Origin: a gamma proteobacterium symbiont of Lucinoma myriamae
GTDB lineage: Bacteria > Pseudomonadota > Gammaproteobacteria > GRL18
Length of the DNA stretch: 9,987 nt
Reading direction: 5' to 3'
Assembly (NCBI GenBank): GCA_025655635.1
Contig: JAHXIM010000240.1
Span: forward strand, 1-9,987
Part shown: positions 1 to 6,817 of the stretch, piece by piece
How positions within the stretch are numbered: position 1 is the first letter of the stretch
Layout: each line of letters starts with the position of its first letter
Notes under the pieces: generated by a model
What the model was told of the DNA's origin: nothing
Seen by the model: only the letters and a program-made list of their open reading frames with translations
The model's database searches: none
Program-made: the position numbers and the translations under genes

Positions 1-682
1 AAAATTTCTTTCTTAATTTCATTTTATCTCCATCCCTGACCATATGAACACGGCTTAGAAAGGATTGCCCTAACAGCACTTCTGTCGGGAAGGAACCTTC
101 AAGGACAACAGCACGCACATTGTAGAGCTTAATATGTCCTATTTTCACTTCATCTAAATTAAGGGAATAGCCATTAGCAACACCTGATGCTGTTGATGAT
201 TGCATCCGGGTACCTTTTTTATATTTTAAACCCATTCGCCTTGCCTCAACTGAACTCATGGCAACTGATGTGGCTCCGGTATCAATTAAAAAATGTATCG
301 AAAATTTATTGATACTGCCATGAACACGAAACATATTATATTGATCTTTCCAGACAACCAGCTCTTTACCCGGATCCGCTTTTTTAAAGCTCGTAGAAAT
401 TTCGGAGCCTAGTTTAAATTTTTTCTTTTCACCATGTAATTCTAAAAAAACCGCATTACTATCAGAACTAATTAATTTGACACCTTTATAGGTTTGTCCT
501 TTCTTTAATATCTTTTGGCTGCCATCAATAACCAGCATAGCTTTATCGGTAAATAAGGCCATGACTTTAATTTTGTGACTGGCAAAACTATCTAATGAGA
601 ACAATAATAATATTAGAGAAATTAGACTTAATGCCATTATTTTTTTTGCAATGACTTGTCTATATACAGAGCTTATATTCAT
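1..682 (-). CDS. Exported retropepsin-like (clan AA) aspartic protease, 3' end cut by the window edge
   Basis: An open reading frame of 227 codons runs from an ATG at 682 to the left edge without a stop. It starts with a basic N-terminus and a hydrophobic stretch (about residues 16-31), ending in a plausible cleavage region near SFAS, so it is a signal peptide or N-terminal anchor and the protein should act in the periplasm. After a lysine-rich region, residues 131-143 read FLIDTGATSVAMS, the retropepsin active-site motif with D134 as the catalytic aspartate. The second family signature, LLGQSFLSR, lies at 203-211. This matches the TIGR02281-type single-domain bacterial aspartic proteases, which are thought to act as dimers. 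Only the last few residues seem to be missing. It starts 11 nt after the pgpA stop and is probably cotranscribed. The Shine-Dalgarno is poor; the ATG at residue 16 is an alternative start but would remove much of the signal peptide. The substrate is unknown. Confidence 0.85.
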   Translation of the reverse strand, partial: MNISSVYRQVIAKKIMALSLISLILLLFSLDSFASHKIKVMALFTDKAMLVIDGSQKILKKGQTYKGVKLISSDSNAVFLELHGEKKKFKLGSEISTSFKKADPGKELVVWKDQYNMFRVHGSINKFSIHFLIDTGATSVAMSSVEARRMGLKYKKGTRMQSSTASGVANGYSLNLDEVKIGHIKLYNVRAVVLEGSFPTEVLLGQSFLSRVHMVRDGDKMKLRKKF

Positions 683-693
683 GGGTCTACCAT

Positions 694-1221
694 TTAATAA
701 AATTTGACTATCAGGAACAAACAAATCCAAGCATAAATCCCAGCTAACACATCATCAATCATAATTCCAAAACCGCCTTCTACATGCTTGTCTAAATAGC
801 GGATAGGCCAGGGCTTTACTATATCGAAAAAGCGAAACAAAATAAATCCGATTAGTACCCATTTCCAGTCAAAAGGAATTAAAAATAGGGTGATCCAGAA
901 ACCGACAAATTCATCCCAGACAATACCTGAGAAATCATGTACTTTTAGATCATCCGAAGTAATCTGGCAAATACGAATACCAGCAAAAAAAGCTGCTATG
1001 GTGACAGCACCATAAACAGTCCAGGGTAATTGCACTAACAATAAATACAGCGGTATTGCCGCCAGGGTACCAAAAGTTCCCGGTGCAAACTTAGCAAGAC
1101 CTGAGCCAAAGCCAAAGGCTAAAAAATGCCATGGATTTTTCCAGACCTGATGACGGGATCGTATAATGTCTTTATCCAAAGTGATCATAACCTTTTGCGT
1201 TGATTTTATATTCCTGGCCAT
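694..1221 (-). CDS. pgpA: Phosphatidylglycerophosphatase A
   Basis: This enzyme dephosphorylates phosphatidylglycerol phosphate to phosphatidylglycerol at the inner membrane. In the 175-residue reading the family signatures are PGTFGTLAAIP (47-57), VWDEFVGFWIT (101-111), KPWPIR (136-141) and GGFGIMIDDVLAG (149-161), with several hydrophobic membrane segments between them. The ATG at 1221 has AAGG three bases upstream and overlaps the thiL 3' end by 50 nt. The ATG at 1188 gives 164 residues, overlaps thiL by 17 nt, and places the NPWH block at the distance from the start seen in E. coli PgpA. That second start may be the true one, although its AAGG is only two bases away. The overlap with thiL points to translational coupling. 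Identity is secure; only the start is uncertain. Confidence 0.95.
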   Translation of the reverse strand: MARNIKSTQKVMITLDKDIIRSRHQVWKNPWHFLAFGFGSGLAKFAPGTFGTLAAIPLYLLLVQLPWTVYGAVTIAAFFAGIRICQITSDDLKVHDFSGIVWDEFVGFWITLFLIPFDWKWVLIGFILFRFFDIVKPWPIRYLDKHVEGGFGIMIDDVLAGIYAWICLFLIVKFY

Positions 1222-2164
1222 CTGCCTTGACTAAACGCAGACCTGGGTCAGCTGTAATTTTTCCTATAGCGCTGAAGTGAGGAAATTGCTGCTTGATCCT
1301 GAGCCAGTCTTTTTTTGCCAGAGTAAAACAAAGTTCATAATCATCACCACCCGTCAGGGCTTTCTCCCATGCCTGTTGTTTGTCCAGACAGGATAAAGCA
1401 CTGGCTAATGGCAATTGTTCTAATTGTAATTCAGCACCCACATCACTGGCTTTTAAAATATGCCCGAGATCGGATGTTAAGCCATCTGATAGATCCAATG
1501 CAGAGTGAGCCACTTCTTTTAGATACAAACCTTCTTTGATTCGAGCTTGCGGATAGTTAAGTGCATGGATTGTCTGTTGTTTCTCATCATCACTCAGGCC
1601 TTTATATTGACTTGAGTTTTCCCCCAGCACAATATCCAGGCCCAAAGCAGCTGCACCCAACTCTCCCGTCACGGCAATAATATCACCGACTTGAGCAGCA
1701 GAACGTTTTAAGCCTTTCCCTGGTTCAAGATAACCACAAACTTGAATGGTTATTGACAAGGAACCATGGGTGGTATCACCGCCAATTAATTGAATATTAT
1801 GCTGTGCAGCAAGAGAAAATAAGGACTGCGAAAAACTATTGAGCCACTGTTCACGAAACGCAGTGTCCCATTCATCATCACCTGGCAGCGTCAAACTCAG
1901 GGTAAACCAGGCCGGTTCAGCTCCCATAGCAGCCAAATCACTTAAATTAACCGCCAGAGCCTTATAGGCAATTGCATCTGCTGAAGTATTATGAGGAAAG
2001 TGTATACCACTATTAAGGGTATCAATTGAAAATGCTAAATAGGTCTGTTCTTTAGGGGAAACGATGGCACAATCATCACCAATGCCTAAAATCAGATCAG
2101 AACGTTGTACTTGTTCCGGATCAGAAAAATAGGATTGAATAAGTTGAAATTCTGATCCTGCCAT
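1172..2164 (-). CDS. thiL: Thiamine-monophosphate kinase
   Basis: ThiL phosphorylates thiamine monophosphate with ATP to give the cofactor thiamine diphosphate, the last step of the cytosolic pathway. The 330 residues match the family length and begin MAGSEFQLIQSYF, close to the E. coli start, which supports the ATG at 2164 even though no Shine-Dalgarno is visible upstream. Motifs in order are GIGDDCA (27-33), SIDTL (46-50), YKALAVNLSDLAAMGAEP (67-84), IGGDTT (127-132), SALDLSDGL (221-229) and TGGDDYEL (271-278). The conserved acidic residues D30, D31, D48, D130 and D227 fit the metal and nucleotide sites of the AIRS/PurM-like fold. The gene starts 39 nt after nusB and its end overlaps pgpA. 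With the poor ribosome site, expression may depend on translation reaching it from nusB. Confidence 0.97.
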   Translation of the reverse strand: MAGSEFQLIQSYFSDPEQVQRSDLILGIGDDCAIVSPKEQTYLAFSIDTLNSGIHFPHNTSADAIAYKALAVNLSDLAAMGAEPAWFTLSLTLPGDDEWDTAFREQWLNSFSQSLFSLAAQHNIQLIGGDTTHGSLSITIQVCGYLEPGKGLKRSAAQVGDIIAVTGELGAAALGLDIVLGENSSQYKGLSDDEKQQTIHALNYPQARIKEGLYLKEVAHSALDLSDGLTSDLGHILKASDVGAELQLEQLPLASALSCLDKQQAWEKALTGGDDYELCFTLAKKDWLRIKQQFPHFSAIGKITADPGLRLVKADGQEYKINAKGYDHFG

Positions 2165-2203
2165 AGTTTTTGTTAATCGTTATTATTAATGATTATCAGT
2201 TGC

Positions 2204-2656
2204 TTATTTTTTCCGGGCTTTTTTGCGATGCGGTGCTTTTATTTCAGGCTGACGTAATTTATCGGCGACTTTATCCATAATGCCATTAATAAATTTGTGA
2301 CCATCTTCAGCACCAAACACTTTGCCACATTCAACCGATTCATTGATAGCAACACGATAAGGGATATCAGGGCGTTGTTGCAACTCAAAGACACCGATCA
2401 ATAGAATCGCCTGCTCTACTGGATCAACACTGACAAATGAACGGCTTAAAAAAGCCTCCATTTGATCAATCAAGGCCATTTTATGAGCTGTTACAAAGTG
2501 CAGAATTTCCTGAAAGTAAGCCACATCAGCATCTTCAAAATCATGTTCACTGATAAAATGAACTTCGATATCCGAGACATTCTGTTCCGTCAATAACCAG
2601 GAATAAAGTGCCTGTACTGCAAACTGTCGTGATTTAGTTCGATTTTTCACTGCCAT
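2204..2656 (-). CDS. nusB: Transcription antitermination factor NusB
   Basis: NusB binds boxA RNA together with NusE (ribosomal protein S10) and supports antitermination, mainly on rRNA operons. The protein has 150 residues. The basic N-terminus with KSRQFAVQALYSW (residues 8-20) is the usual start of the fold, followed by the helical core with DPVEQAILLIGVFEL (about 78-92), the signature IPYRVAINESVE (97-108) and FINGIMDKVA (122-131). The tail is strongly basic (HRKKARKK). The start lies 16 nt after the ribH stop and has only weak SD candidates (CAGG further upstream, AGGG too close). The ribH-nusB-thiL order is common in proteobacteria. No sign of damage. Confidence 0.97.
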   Translation of the reverse strand: MAVKNRTKSRQFAVQALYSWLLTEQNVSDIEVHFISEHDFEDADVAYFQEILHFVTAHKMALIDQMEAFLSRSFVSVDPVEQAILLIGVFELQQRPDIPYRVAINESVECGKVFGAEDGHKFINGIMDKVADKLRQPEIKAPHRKKARKK

Positions 2657-2672
2657 ACCCTACGCCTGTAAA

Positions 2673-3143
2673 CTAAGCAAAGTTATTCAAAACATTAACC
2701 ATTTCTATGGCTGATAATGCGGCTTCTGTGCCTTTGTTGCCCATTTTAGTACCAGAACGTTCAATAGCCTGTTCAATCGTATCAACTGTCAATACACCAA
2801 AAGCAACAGGCAGATCGTAATCCATACACACTTGTGCCAGCCCTTTTGAATTTTCATTGGCAACAAAATCAAAATGCGGTGTACCACCGCGAATGACTGC
2901 ACCTAAAGCAATTATAGCATCATATTTCTTACTTGCCGCCATACGTTTGGCCGCCAGTGGAATTTCTACAGCACCGGGTACGCGCAGAATTTCAATATCT
3001 TCTTCTTTGCCGCCATGTCTTAAAATAGTGTCAACAGCACCATCAAGTAACGGTTCAACAATAAAACTATTAAAGCGACTGATCACAATACCAAACTTGG
3101 CATTATCAACTTGCATTCCGCCTTCATATGTTTTTATATTCAT
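2673..3143 (-). CDS. ribH: 6,7-dimethyl-8-ribityllumazine synthase
   Basis: RibH condenses 5-amino-6-ribitylamino-uracil with 3,4-dihydroxy-2-butanone 4-phosphate to form the lumazine that riboflavin synthase uses. The 156 residues carry the expected signatures: ISRFN (21-25), VPGAVEIP (55-62), GAVIRGGTPHFDFVANE (81-97) with the likely catalytic H90, AFGVLT (114-119), and GTKMGNKG (131-138) for phosphate binding. The start has a clear ribosome binding site, AAGGAT, seven bases before the ATG. Its two substrates depend on RibD and on the RibB half of the gene just upstream. The 48-nt gap to ribBA contains a small tandem repeat. Confidence 0.98.
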   Translation of the reverse strand: MNIKTYEGGMQVDNAKFGIVISRFNSFIVEPLLDGAVDTILRHGGKEEDIEILRVPGAVEIPLAAKRMAASKKYDAIIALGAVIRGGTPHFDFVANENSKGLAQVCMDYDLPVAFGVLTVDTIEQAIERSGTKMGNKGTEAALSAIEMVNVLNNFA

Positions 3144-3159
3144 TTTTTATCCTTATCTA

Positions 3160-3186
3160 TTTTTTCTGTTTTTTCTGTTTTTTCAG
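3160..3186. repeat. Three tandem copies of a 9-bp unit between ribBA and ribH
   Basis: On the plus strand the unit TTTTTTCTG occurs at 3160-3168 and 3169-3177, and a one-mismatch copy TTTTTTCAG at 3178-3186. The array fills most of the 48-nt gap after the ribBA stop and upstream of the ribH ribosome site. On the transcribed (minus) strand it gives an A-rich, unstructured leader. It is probably a slippage product; a role in ribH translation is possible but not shown. Confidence 0.8.
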
Positions 3187-3191
3187 ACTTT

Positions 3192-4307
3192 TTATGAGCC
3201 TGTATAATATTCAACCACTTCCAAACCAAAGCCTGATAAGCCATGTATTTTCTTAGGTGCTGACATGACTTTCATCTGTTTGACACCAATGGATTTTAAA
3301 ATCTGTGCACCTAAACCATAAGTACGTAAGTCTTTGGTTTTACCCATATGAGAAGAGGTTTCACCCAACTGTAATTTTTTATAGTGATCAATTCGATTCA
3401 CCAGTTCACTACTGGTTTCATGACTACGCAGAATAACAATAACCCCATTGCCTTCCTTTTCCATTTTCTGCATGACATCATTTAGAGGCCAGCCGCAATC
3501 ATCCATTTGCGCATCGAGCATATCACATAGTGAATTTTCCATATGAACCCGAACTAAAACAGCTTGTTCCGGATCAATTTTACCCTTGATCATCGCCAGA
3601 TGGACCTGACCGGAAATGGCATCATGATAAGCTTCCAGACGAAAATCTCCAGCAGCTGTAGGTAAGTTGCACTCACTGACTTTTTCAACAGAATGTTCAT
3701 TCTTTAAGCGATATTCAATTAAGTCAGCAATAGTGCCTATTTTAAGGTCAAATTTTTCAGCAAAGATTTCTAAATCATCGCGTCTTGCCATAGAACCGTC
3801 TTCATTGAGAATTTCAACAATCACTGCTGATGCCTCTAAACCTGCAAGTCTGGACAGGTCACAGCCCGCCTCCGTATGACCGGCACGAGTTAATACACCG
3901 CCAGGTTGTGCTTCAAGAGGAAAGATATGCCCGGGCTGAACGATATCTGAAGGTTGAGCATTCTCGGCCACTGCCGCCTGGATAGTCACAGCCCGATCAC
4001 CCGCAGAAATACCGGTTGTCACACCTTCTGATGCTTCAATAGAGACGGTAAAGTTAGTCCCGTATTCAGCCTGATTGCTGTCAACCATAAGAGGAATCTG
4101 CAGTTGCTTACAACGCTGCTGAGTTAAGGTCAGACAAATCAAACCACGACCATTAGTAGCCATAAAGTTCACATCTTCCGGCGTGACCTTACTGGCCGCC
4201 ATTAATAAATCACCTTCATTTTCACGGTCTTCATCATCAACAATAATGACCATCTTGCCATCACGAATGTCTTCCAATATTTCTTCAATCGAATTAAAAT
4301 TTGCCAT
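3192..4307 (-). CDS. ribBA: 3,4-dihydroxy-2-butanone 4-phosphate synthase with a degenerate GTP cyclohydrolase II-like domain
   Basis: The N-terminal half (about residues 1-203) is a complete DHBP synthase, which converts ribulose 5-phosphate to the four-carbon precursor of riboflavin. It shows VDDEDRENEGDLLMAA (23-38), the GRGLIC block, and RAGHTEAGCDLSRLAGL (141-157). The rest (about 204-371) follows GTP cyclohydrolase II: LVRVHMEN (251-258), CDMLDAQMDDCG (261-272), and DLRTYGLGAQIL (326-337). However, the zinc motif has eroded. The conserved SEC cysteine is replaced, only one cysteine of the CxC pair remains (C271), and the arginine-containing EGRGIG stretch reads ETSSEL. Several gammaproteobacteria have such RibB proteins with an inactive RibA-like tail, sometimes called RibBX. 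I infer that DHBP synthase activity is kept and GTP cyclohydrolase activity lost. There is no visible Shine-Dalgarno at the ATG, but the N-terminus fits the family. Confidence 0.93.
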   Translation of the reverse strand: MANFNSIEEILEDIRDGKMVIIVDDEDRENEGDLLMAASKVTPEDVNFMATNGRGLICLTLTQQRCKQLQIPLMVDSNQAEYGTNFTVSIEASEGVTTGISAGDRAVTIQAAVAENAQPSDIVQPGHIFPLEAQPGGVLTRAGHTEAGCDLSRLAGLEASAVIVEILNEDGSMARRDDLEIFAEKFDLKIGTIADLIEYRLKNEHSVEKVSECNLPTAAGDFRLEAYHDAISGQVHLAMIKGKIDPEQAVLVRVHMENSLCDMLDAQMDDCGWPLNDVMQKMEKEGNGVIVILRSHETSSELVNRIDHYKKLQLGETSSHMGKTKDLRTYGLGAQILKSIGVKQMKVMSAPKKIHGLSGFGLEVVEYYTGS

Positions 4308-4347
4308 AATAGTTGTGTAATCTTTACTTTTGTTATCTTTAAGTTAT

Positions 4348-4370
4348 AAAAAATGTAACTATTCAGTTAC
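4348..4370 (-). terminator. Weak hairpin followed by a T-run in the ribE-ribBA gap
   Basis: On the minus strand the arms GTAACT and AGTTAC (4365-4370 and 4355-4360) form a perfect 6-bp stem with a GAAT loop. One base later comes a run of six T (4353-4348). The layout fits an intrinsic terminator or attenuator between ribE and ribBA, but the stem is short and AT-rich, so termination would be partial at best. The dyad could equally be a protein site. The remaining gap shows no FMN riboswitch. Confidence 0.3.
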
Positions 4371-4442
4371 TCTAATCGTTCTTTGTCGTAAGCTGTAAAT
4401 ACGCTTTTAGCTAAGCATAATCTCTAGAGAAATAAATAGCCT

Positions 4443-5108
4443 TTAGCGAGATAAAAAGCCGTTCTCAGCCAATAAGGCCATTGTCACTTCCTGTTTAGGC
4501 GCTGTTTGTGCAGCTTTGTCCCCTAACAATAGTCGTTCCAGATAACGGGCAATAATGTCCACTTCAAGATTAACTTCATCACCTGCCTGAGCTGATGCTA
4601 AAGTGGTTTCATCCAATGTATGCGGCACGATATTTAATTCAAACATGGCTCCGTTCAATTCATTGATGGTTAAACTGATACCATTAACACAAATAGAGCC
4701 CTTGGCGGCAATATACTTTGCCAGCTCATCAGGTGCCTGTATTTTAAAATGAATTGAACGCCCTGCATGACTGCGTTCAATAATTCTTCCCAGGCCATCC
4801 ACATGTCCGCTGACAATGTGTCCGCCCAGATGAGTGGTCGGCAAGAGTGCTTTTTCAAGATTCACCCGACTGCCCACTTTAATCTGTTTAAAACTGGTTT
4901 TTGCTAAAGTTTCACCTGAGACATCTGCCCAAAAACCATCACCCGGTAAAACCACCGCTGTCAGACAAACTCCATTGGTGGCAATACTATCACCAATGGC
5001 CACATCAGACAGATCCAGTGAACCGGTTTTAACATAAAAGCGACTATCCAGCCCTTTGGGTTCAATGGCTGCGATTTGACCAATCGCCTGAATAATACCG
5101 GTAAACAT
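4443..5108 (-). CDS. ribE: Riboflavin synthase, alpha chain
   Basis: This enzyme (called ribC in E. coli) dismutates two molecules of 6,7-dimethyl-8-ribityllumazine into riboflavin and a pyrimidine that RibH recycles. Its 221 residues consist of two lumazine-binding barrels. The first has the classic start MFTGII (1-6), GDSIATNGVCLTA (39-51) and a DVSGETL block (62-68). The second has GGHIVSGHVDGLG (95-107), GSICVNGISLTI (137-148) and an NIVPHTLDETTL block (159-170). A short C-terminal helix (about 183-196) matches the trimerisation helix of the family, followed by a variable tail. It starts 44 nt after ribD; an AGGA lies about 12 nt before the ATG, rather far, but the MFTGI start leaves little doubt. 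A 135-nt gap separates it from ribBA. Confidence 0.98.
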   Translation of the reverse strand: MFTGIIQAIGQIAAIEPKGLDSRFYVKTGSLDLSDVAIGDSIATNGVCLTAVVLPGDGFWADVSGETLAKTSFKQIKVGSRVNLEKALLPTTHLGGHIVSGHVDGLGRIIERSHAGRSIHFKIQAPDELAKYIAAKGSICVNGISLTINELNGAMFELNIVPHTLDETTLASAQAGDEVNLEVDIIARYLERLLLGDKAAQTAPKQEVTMALLAENGFLSR

Positions 5109-5152
5109 ATTTATCTGTGTTCCTGCTTTCTTTTAACTCGTTATTTACTGTT

Positions 5153-6313
5153 TTACTGCGATACGGCTGCCGTAATACGATAATCCCGACCCACGGCACG
5201 AATATCCTGTATGGATAAATTAATTCGTTCAGCCATTGAATCCAGCCCCGGAAGATTAAATAATCCTCGCGCATCGCTGCCCATCAGATGAGGGGCCATA
5301 TAAATAATCAGTTCATCAACAAAACCCGCCTGCAGCATTGCCCCCGTCAGAGTGGCACCCGCTTCAAGCAGCACATCATTATATTGACGTTGCGTCAGTA
5401 CCGACATCACTGCGTCCAGAGACAACGAATGTTTCTGTGTCGCTAACAGATGCACTTGTGCACCCTGCTGTTCTAACTCGTCTACTTTCTCTTGCGCTGC
5501 ATATTCCCGACCGGCCAGTATAAGAGTCTGCCCCGGCAAGCTAAGCATTTTTGCCTGTGCTGACATATTAAGCTGGGTATCAAGAATGACTCGCTCAGGC
5601 TGTCGTTCATTGCCTGTACTTTTATCTTTTAACAGACCTTCATATTTCTCTGAGCGCACATTCATAGAGGGATCGTCTGCTATTACAGTGCCTATGCCTG
5701 TCAATATTGCTGAGCTTTCAGCCCGTAAGCGCTGCACATCTTCTCTGGCATCAGCTGCTGTGATCCACTTACTCTCACCATTAGCCATCGCTGTACGGCC
5801 ATCAAGACTCATGGCCATTTTACAACGGATCCTGGGGCGTTGTGTCTCCATGCGCTGAACAAAGCCGGGATTTAATGCCCGCGCTTCTGTTTCCAGCACA
5901 CCACTGCTGACTTCAATACCATTTTCCTGCAAACGATTAATGCCATTACCCGCCACCAGCGGATTTGGATCAACCATTGCCACAACCACTCGCTTTACAC
6001 CGGCATCAATAAGCGCATTACTGCATGGCGGTGTTTTACCAAAATGACTGCATGGCTCTAAAGTGACGTATGCCGTAGCACCTTTCGCCGTAGCACCCTG
6101 AGCATTATCTCCAGATTGAATTTGTGCCAGAGCATTCACTTCTGCATGTCCCTGTCCGGCATATTGATGCCAGCCCTGAGCAATAATCTGTTCATCCCGA
6201 ACCAGAACACAACCCACTCTGGGGTTAGGATGGGTGGTGTACCAGCCTTTTTTTGCCAAAGCAATGGCCTGAGCCATATAGTATTCATCAGTGCTCTTAG
6301 CTTCAGTAAGCAT
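5153..6313 (-). CDS. ribD: Bifunctional riboflavin deaminase / pyrimidine reductase RibD
   Basis: RibD carries out the second and third steps of the riboflavin pathway, deaminating and then reducing the pyrimidine made by GTP cyclohydrolase II. The deaminase domain (about residues 8-150) has the zinc site of the cytidine deaminase fold: HAE at 56-58 (H56 ligand, E58 catalytic) and LEPCSHFGKTPPC at 85-97 (C88 and C97 ligands). The reductase domain (about 160-386) has KMAMSLDGRTAMANGESKWIT (165-185, an NADPH/substrate loop), LRAESSAILTGIGTV, DDP at 213-215, and VLLEAGATLTGA (314-325). Length (386) is near normal. Oddly, five residues (GATAK, 73-77) appear to be an in-frame duplication just before the second zinc motif; E. 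coli RibD has a single GATAY here. The gene starts 18 nt after nrdR with a modest GGAT site upstream. Confidence 0.97.
   Translation of the reverse strand: MLTEAKSTDEYYMAQAIALAKKGWYTTHPNPRVGCVLVRDEQIIAQGWHQYAGQGHAEVNALAQIQSGDNAQGATAKGATAYVTLEPCSHFGKTPPCSNALIDAGVKRVVVAMVDPNPLVAGNGINRLQENGIEVSSGVLETEARALNPGFVQRMETQRPRIRCKMAMSLDGRTAMANGESKWITAADAREDVQRLRAESSAILTGIGTVIADDPSMNVRSEKYEGLLKDKSTGNERQPERVILDTQLNMSAQAKMLSLPGQTLILAGREYAAQEKVDELEQQGAQVHLLATQKHSLSLDAVMSVLTQRQYNDVLLEAGATLTGAMLQAGFVDELIIYMAPHLMGSDARGLFNLPGLDSMAERINLSIQDIRAVGRDYRITAAVSQ
6072..6098. repeat. 15-bp-period tandem duplication inside ribD
   Basis: The plus-strand 12-mer GCCGTAGCACCT at 6072-6083 returns at 6087-6098 with one mismatch at its end, a period of exactly 15 bases. 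On the coding strand it doubles the codons for GATA, giving GATAKGATAY. The near identity of the copies suggests a recent slippage event that kept the frame. Confidence 0.75.
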
Positions 6314-6331
6314 GGTAATTAATCCAACCGC

Positions 6332-6784
6332 TTATGGTGCTTCAAGACGTTCAATTTCCTGACGAAATTCATCAATATCCTGAAAACTACGATAAACAGA
6401 AGCAAAACGCACGTAAGCTACCTGATCCAGTTTTTTTAATTCGTCCATCACCCATTCACCCAGACGATTGGCAGGGACTTCTCTGTCACCTGTTGCCCGC
6501 AGATTGTACTTTATGTGATTGACGGCCTGTTCAATGGTTTCCATTGAGACAGGACGTTTCTCCAGAGCCTTGGACATGCCCTGAAGCAATTTTTGTTCAT
6601 CAAAAGGGACTCTTGAGCCATCACTTTTGATAATACGCGGCATCACTAATTCGGCCGTTTCAAAGGTAGTAAAACGCTCGGCACAGGTCAGGCATTCCCG
6701 TCTGCGGCGCACTGAATCCCCTTCATTTGCTAAACGGGAATCAATGACTTTAGTATCCGCTGCATTACAAAATGGACAACGCAT
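6332..6784 (-). CDS. nrdR: Transcriptional repressor NrdR
   Basis: NrdR senses the nucleotide pool and represses ribonucleotide reductase genes by binding NrdR boxes. Its 150 residues are the typical length. The N-terminal zinc ribbon has C3, C6, C31 and C34 in the pattern MRCPFC ... CLTC, with the DSR and RRRREC segments (15-17, 26-31) that belong to DNA binding. The ATP-cone domain follows (about 46-136), starting with PRIIKSDGSRVPFDEQKL and including the VAYVRFASVYRSF block (122-134), then a short acidic end. It starts 33 nt after glyA, with AGAAGG about ten bases before the ATG. The nrdR-ribD neighbourhood is conserved in gammaproteobacteria. No NrdR box was recognised in the gaps, so its targets are probably elsewhere. 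Confidence 0.98.
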   Translation of the reverse strand: MRCPFCNAADTKVIDSRLANEGDSVRRRRECLTCAERFTTFETAELVMPRIIKSDGSRVPFDEQKLLQGMSKALEKRPVSMETIEQAVNHIKYNLRATGDREVPANRLGEWVMDELKKLDQVAYVRFASVYRSFQDIDEFRQEIERLEAP

Positions 6785-6817
6785 AAATGAATTACCTTCT
6801 CATGTCTTTAAAGCAAC

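Noticed and set aside
2857..3207. Plus-strand open frame of 116 codons over ribH and the ribBA end
   Set aside because: It lies opposite clearly identified ribH, has low-complexity phenylalanine-rich ends, and no recognisable domain; it is a shadow of the real gene.
4308..4442. FMN riboswitch upstream of ribBA
   Set aside because: The conserved RFN blocks are absent; the gap is AT-rich with only a short stem.
5062..5274. Minus-strand 70-codon frame across the ribD-ribE junction
   Set aside because: It overlaps the conserved reductase end of ribD and the ribE start in another frame and resembles no family.
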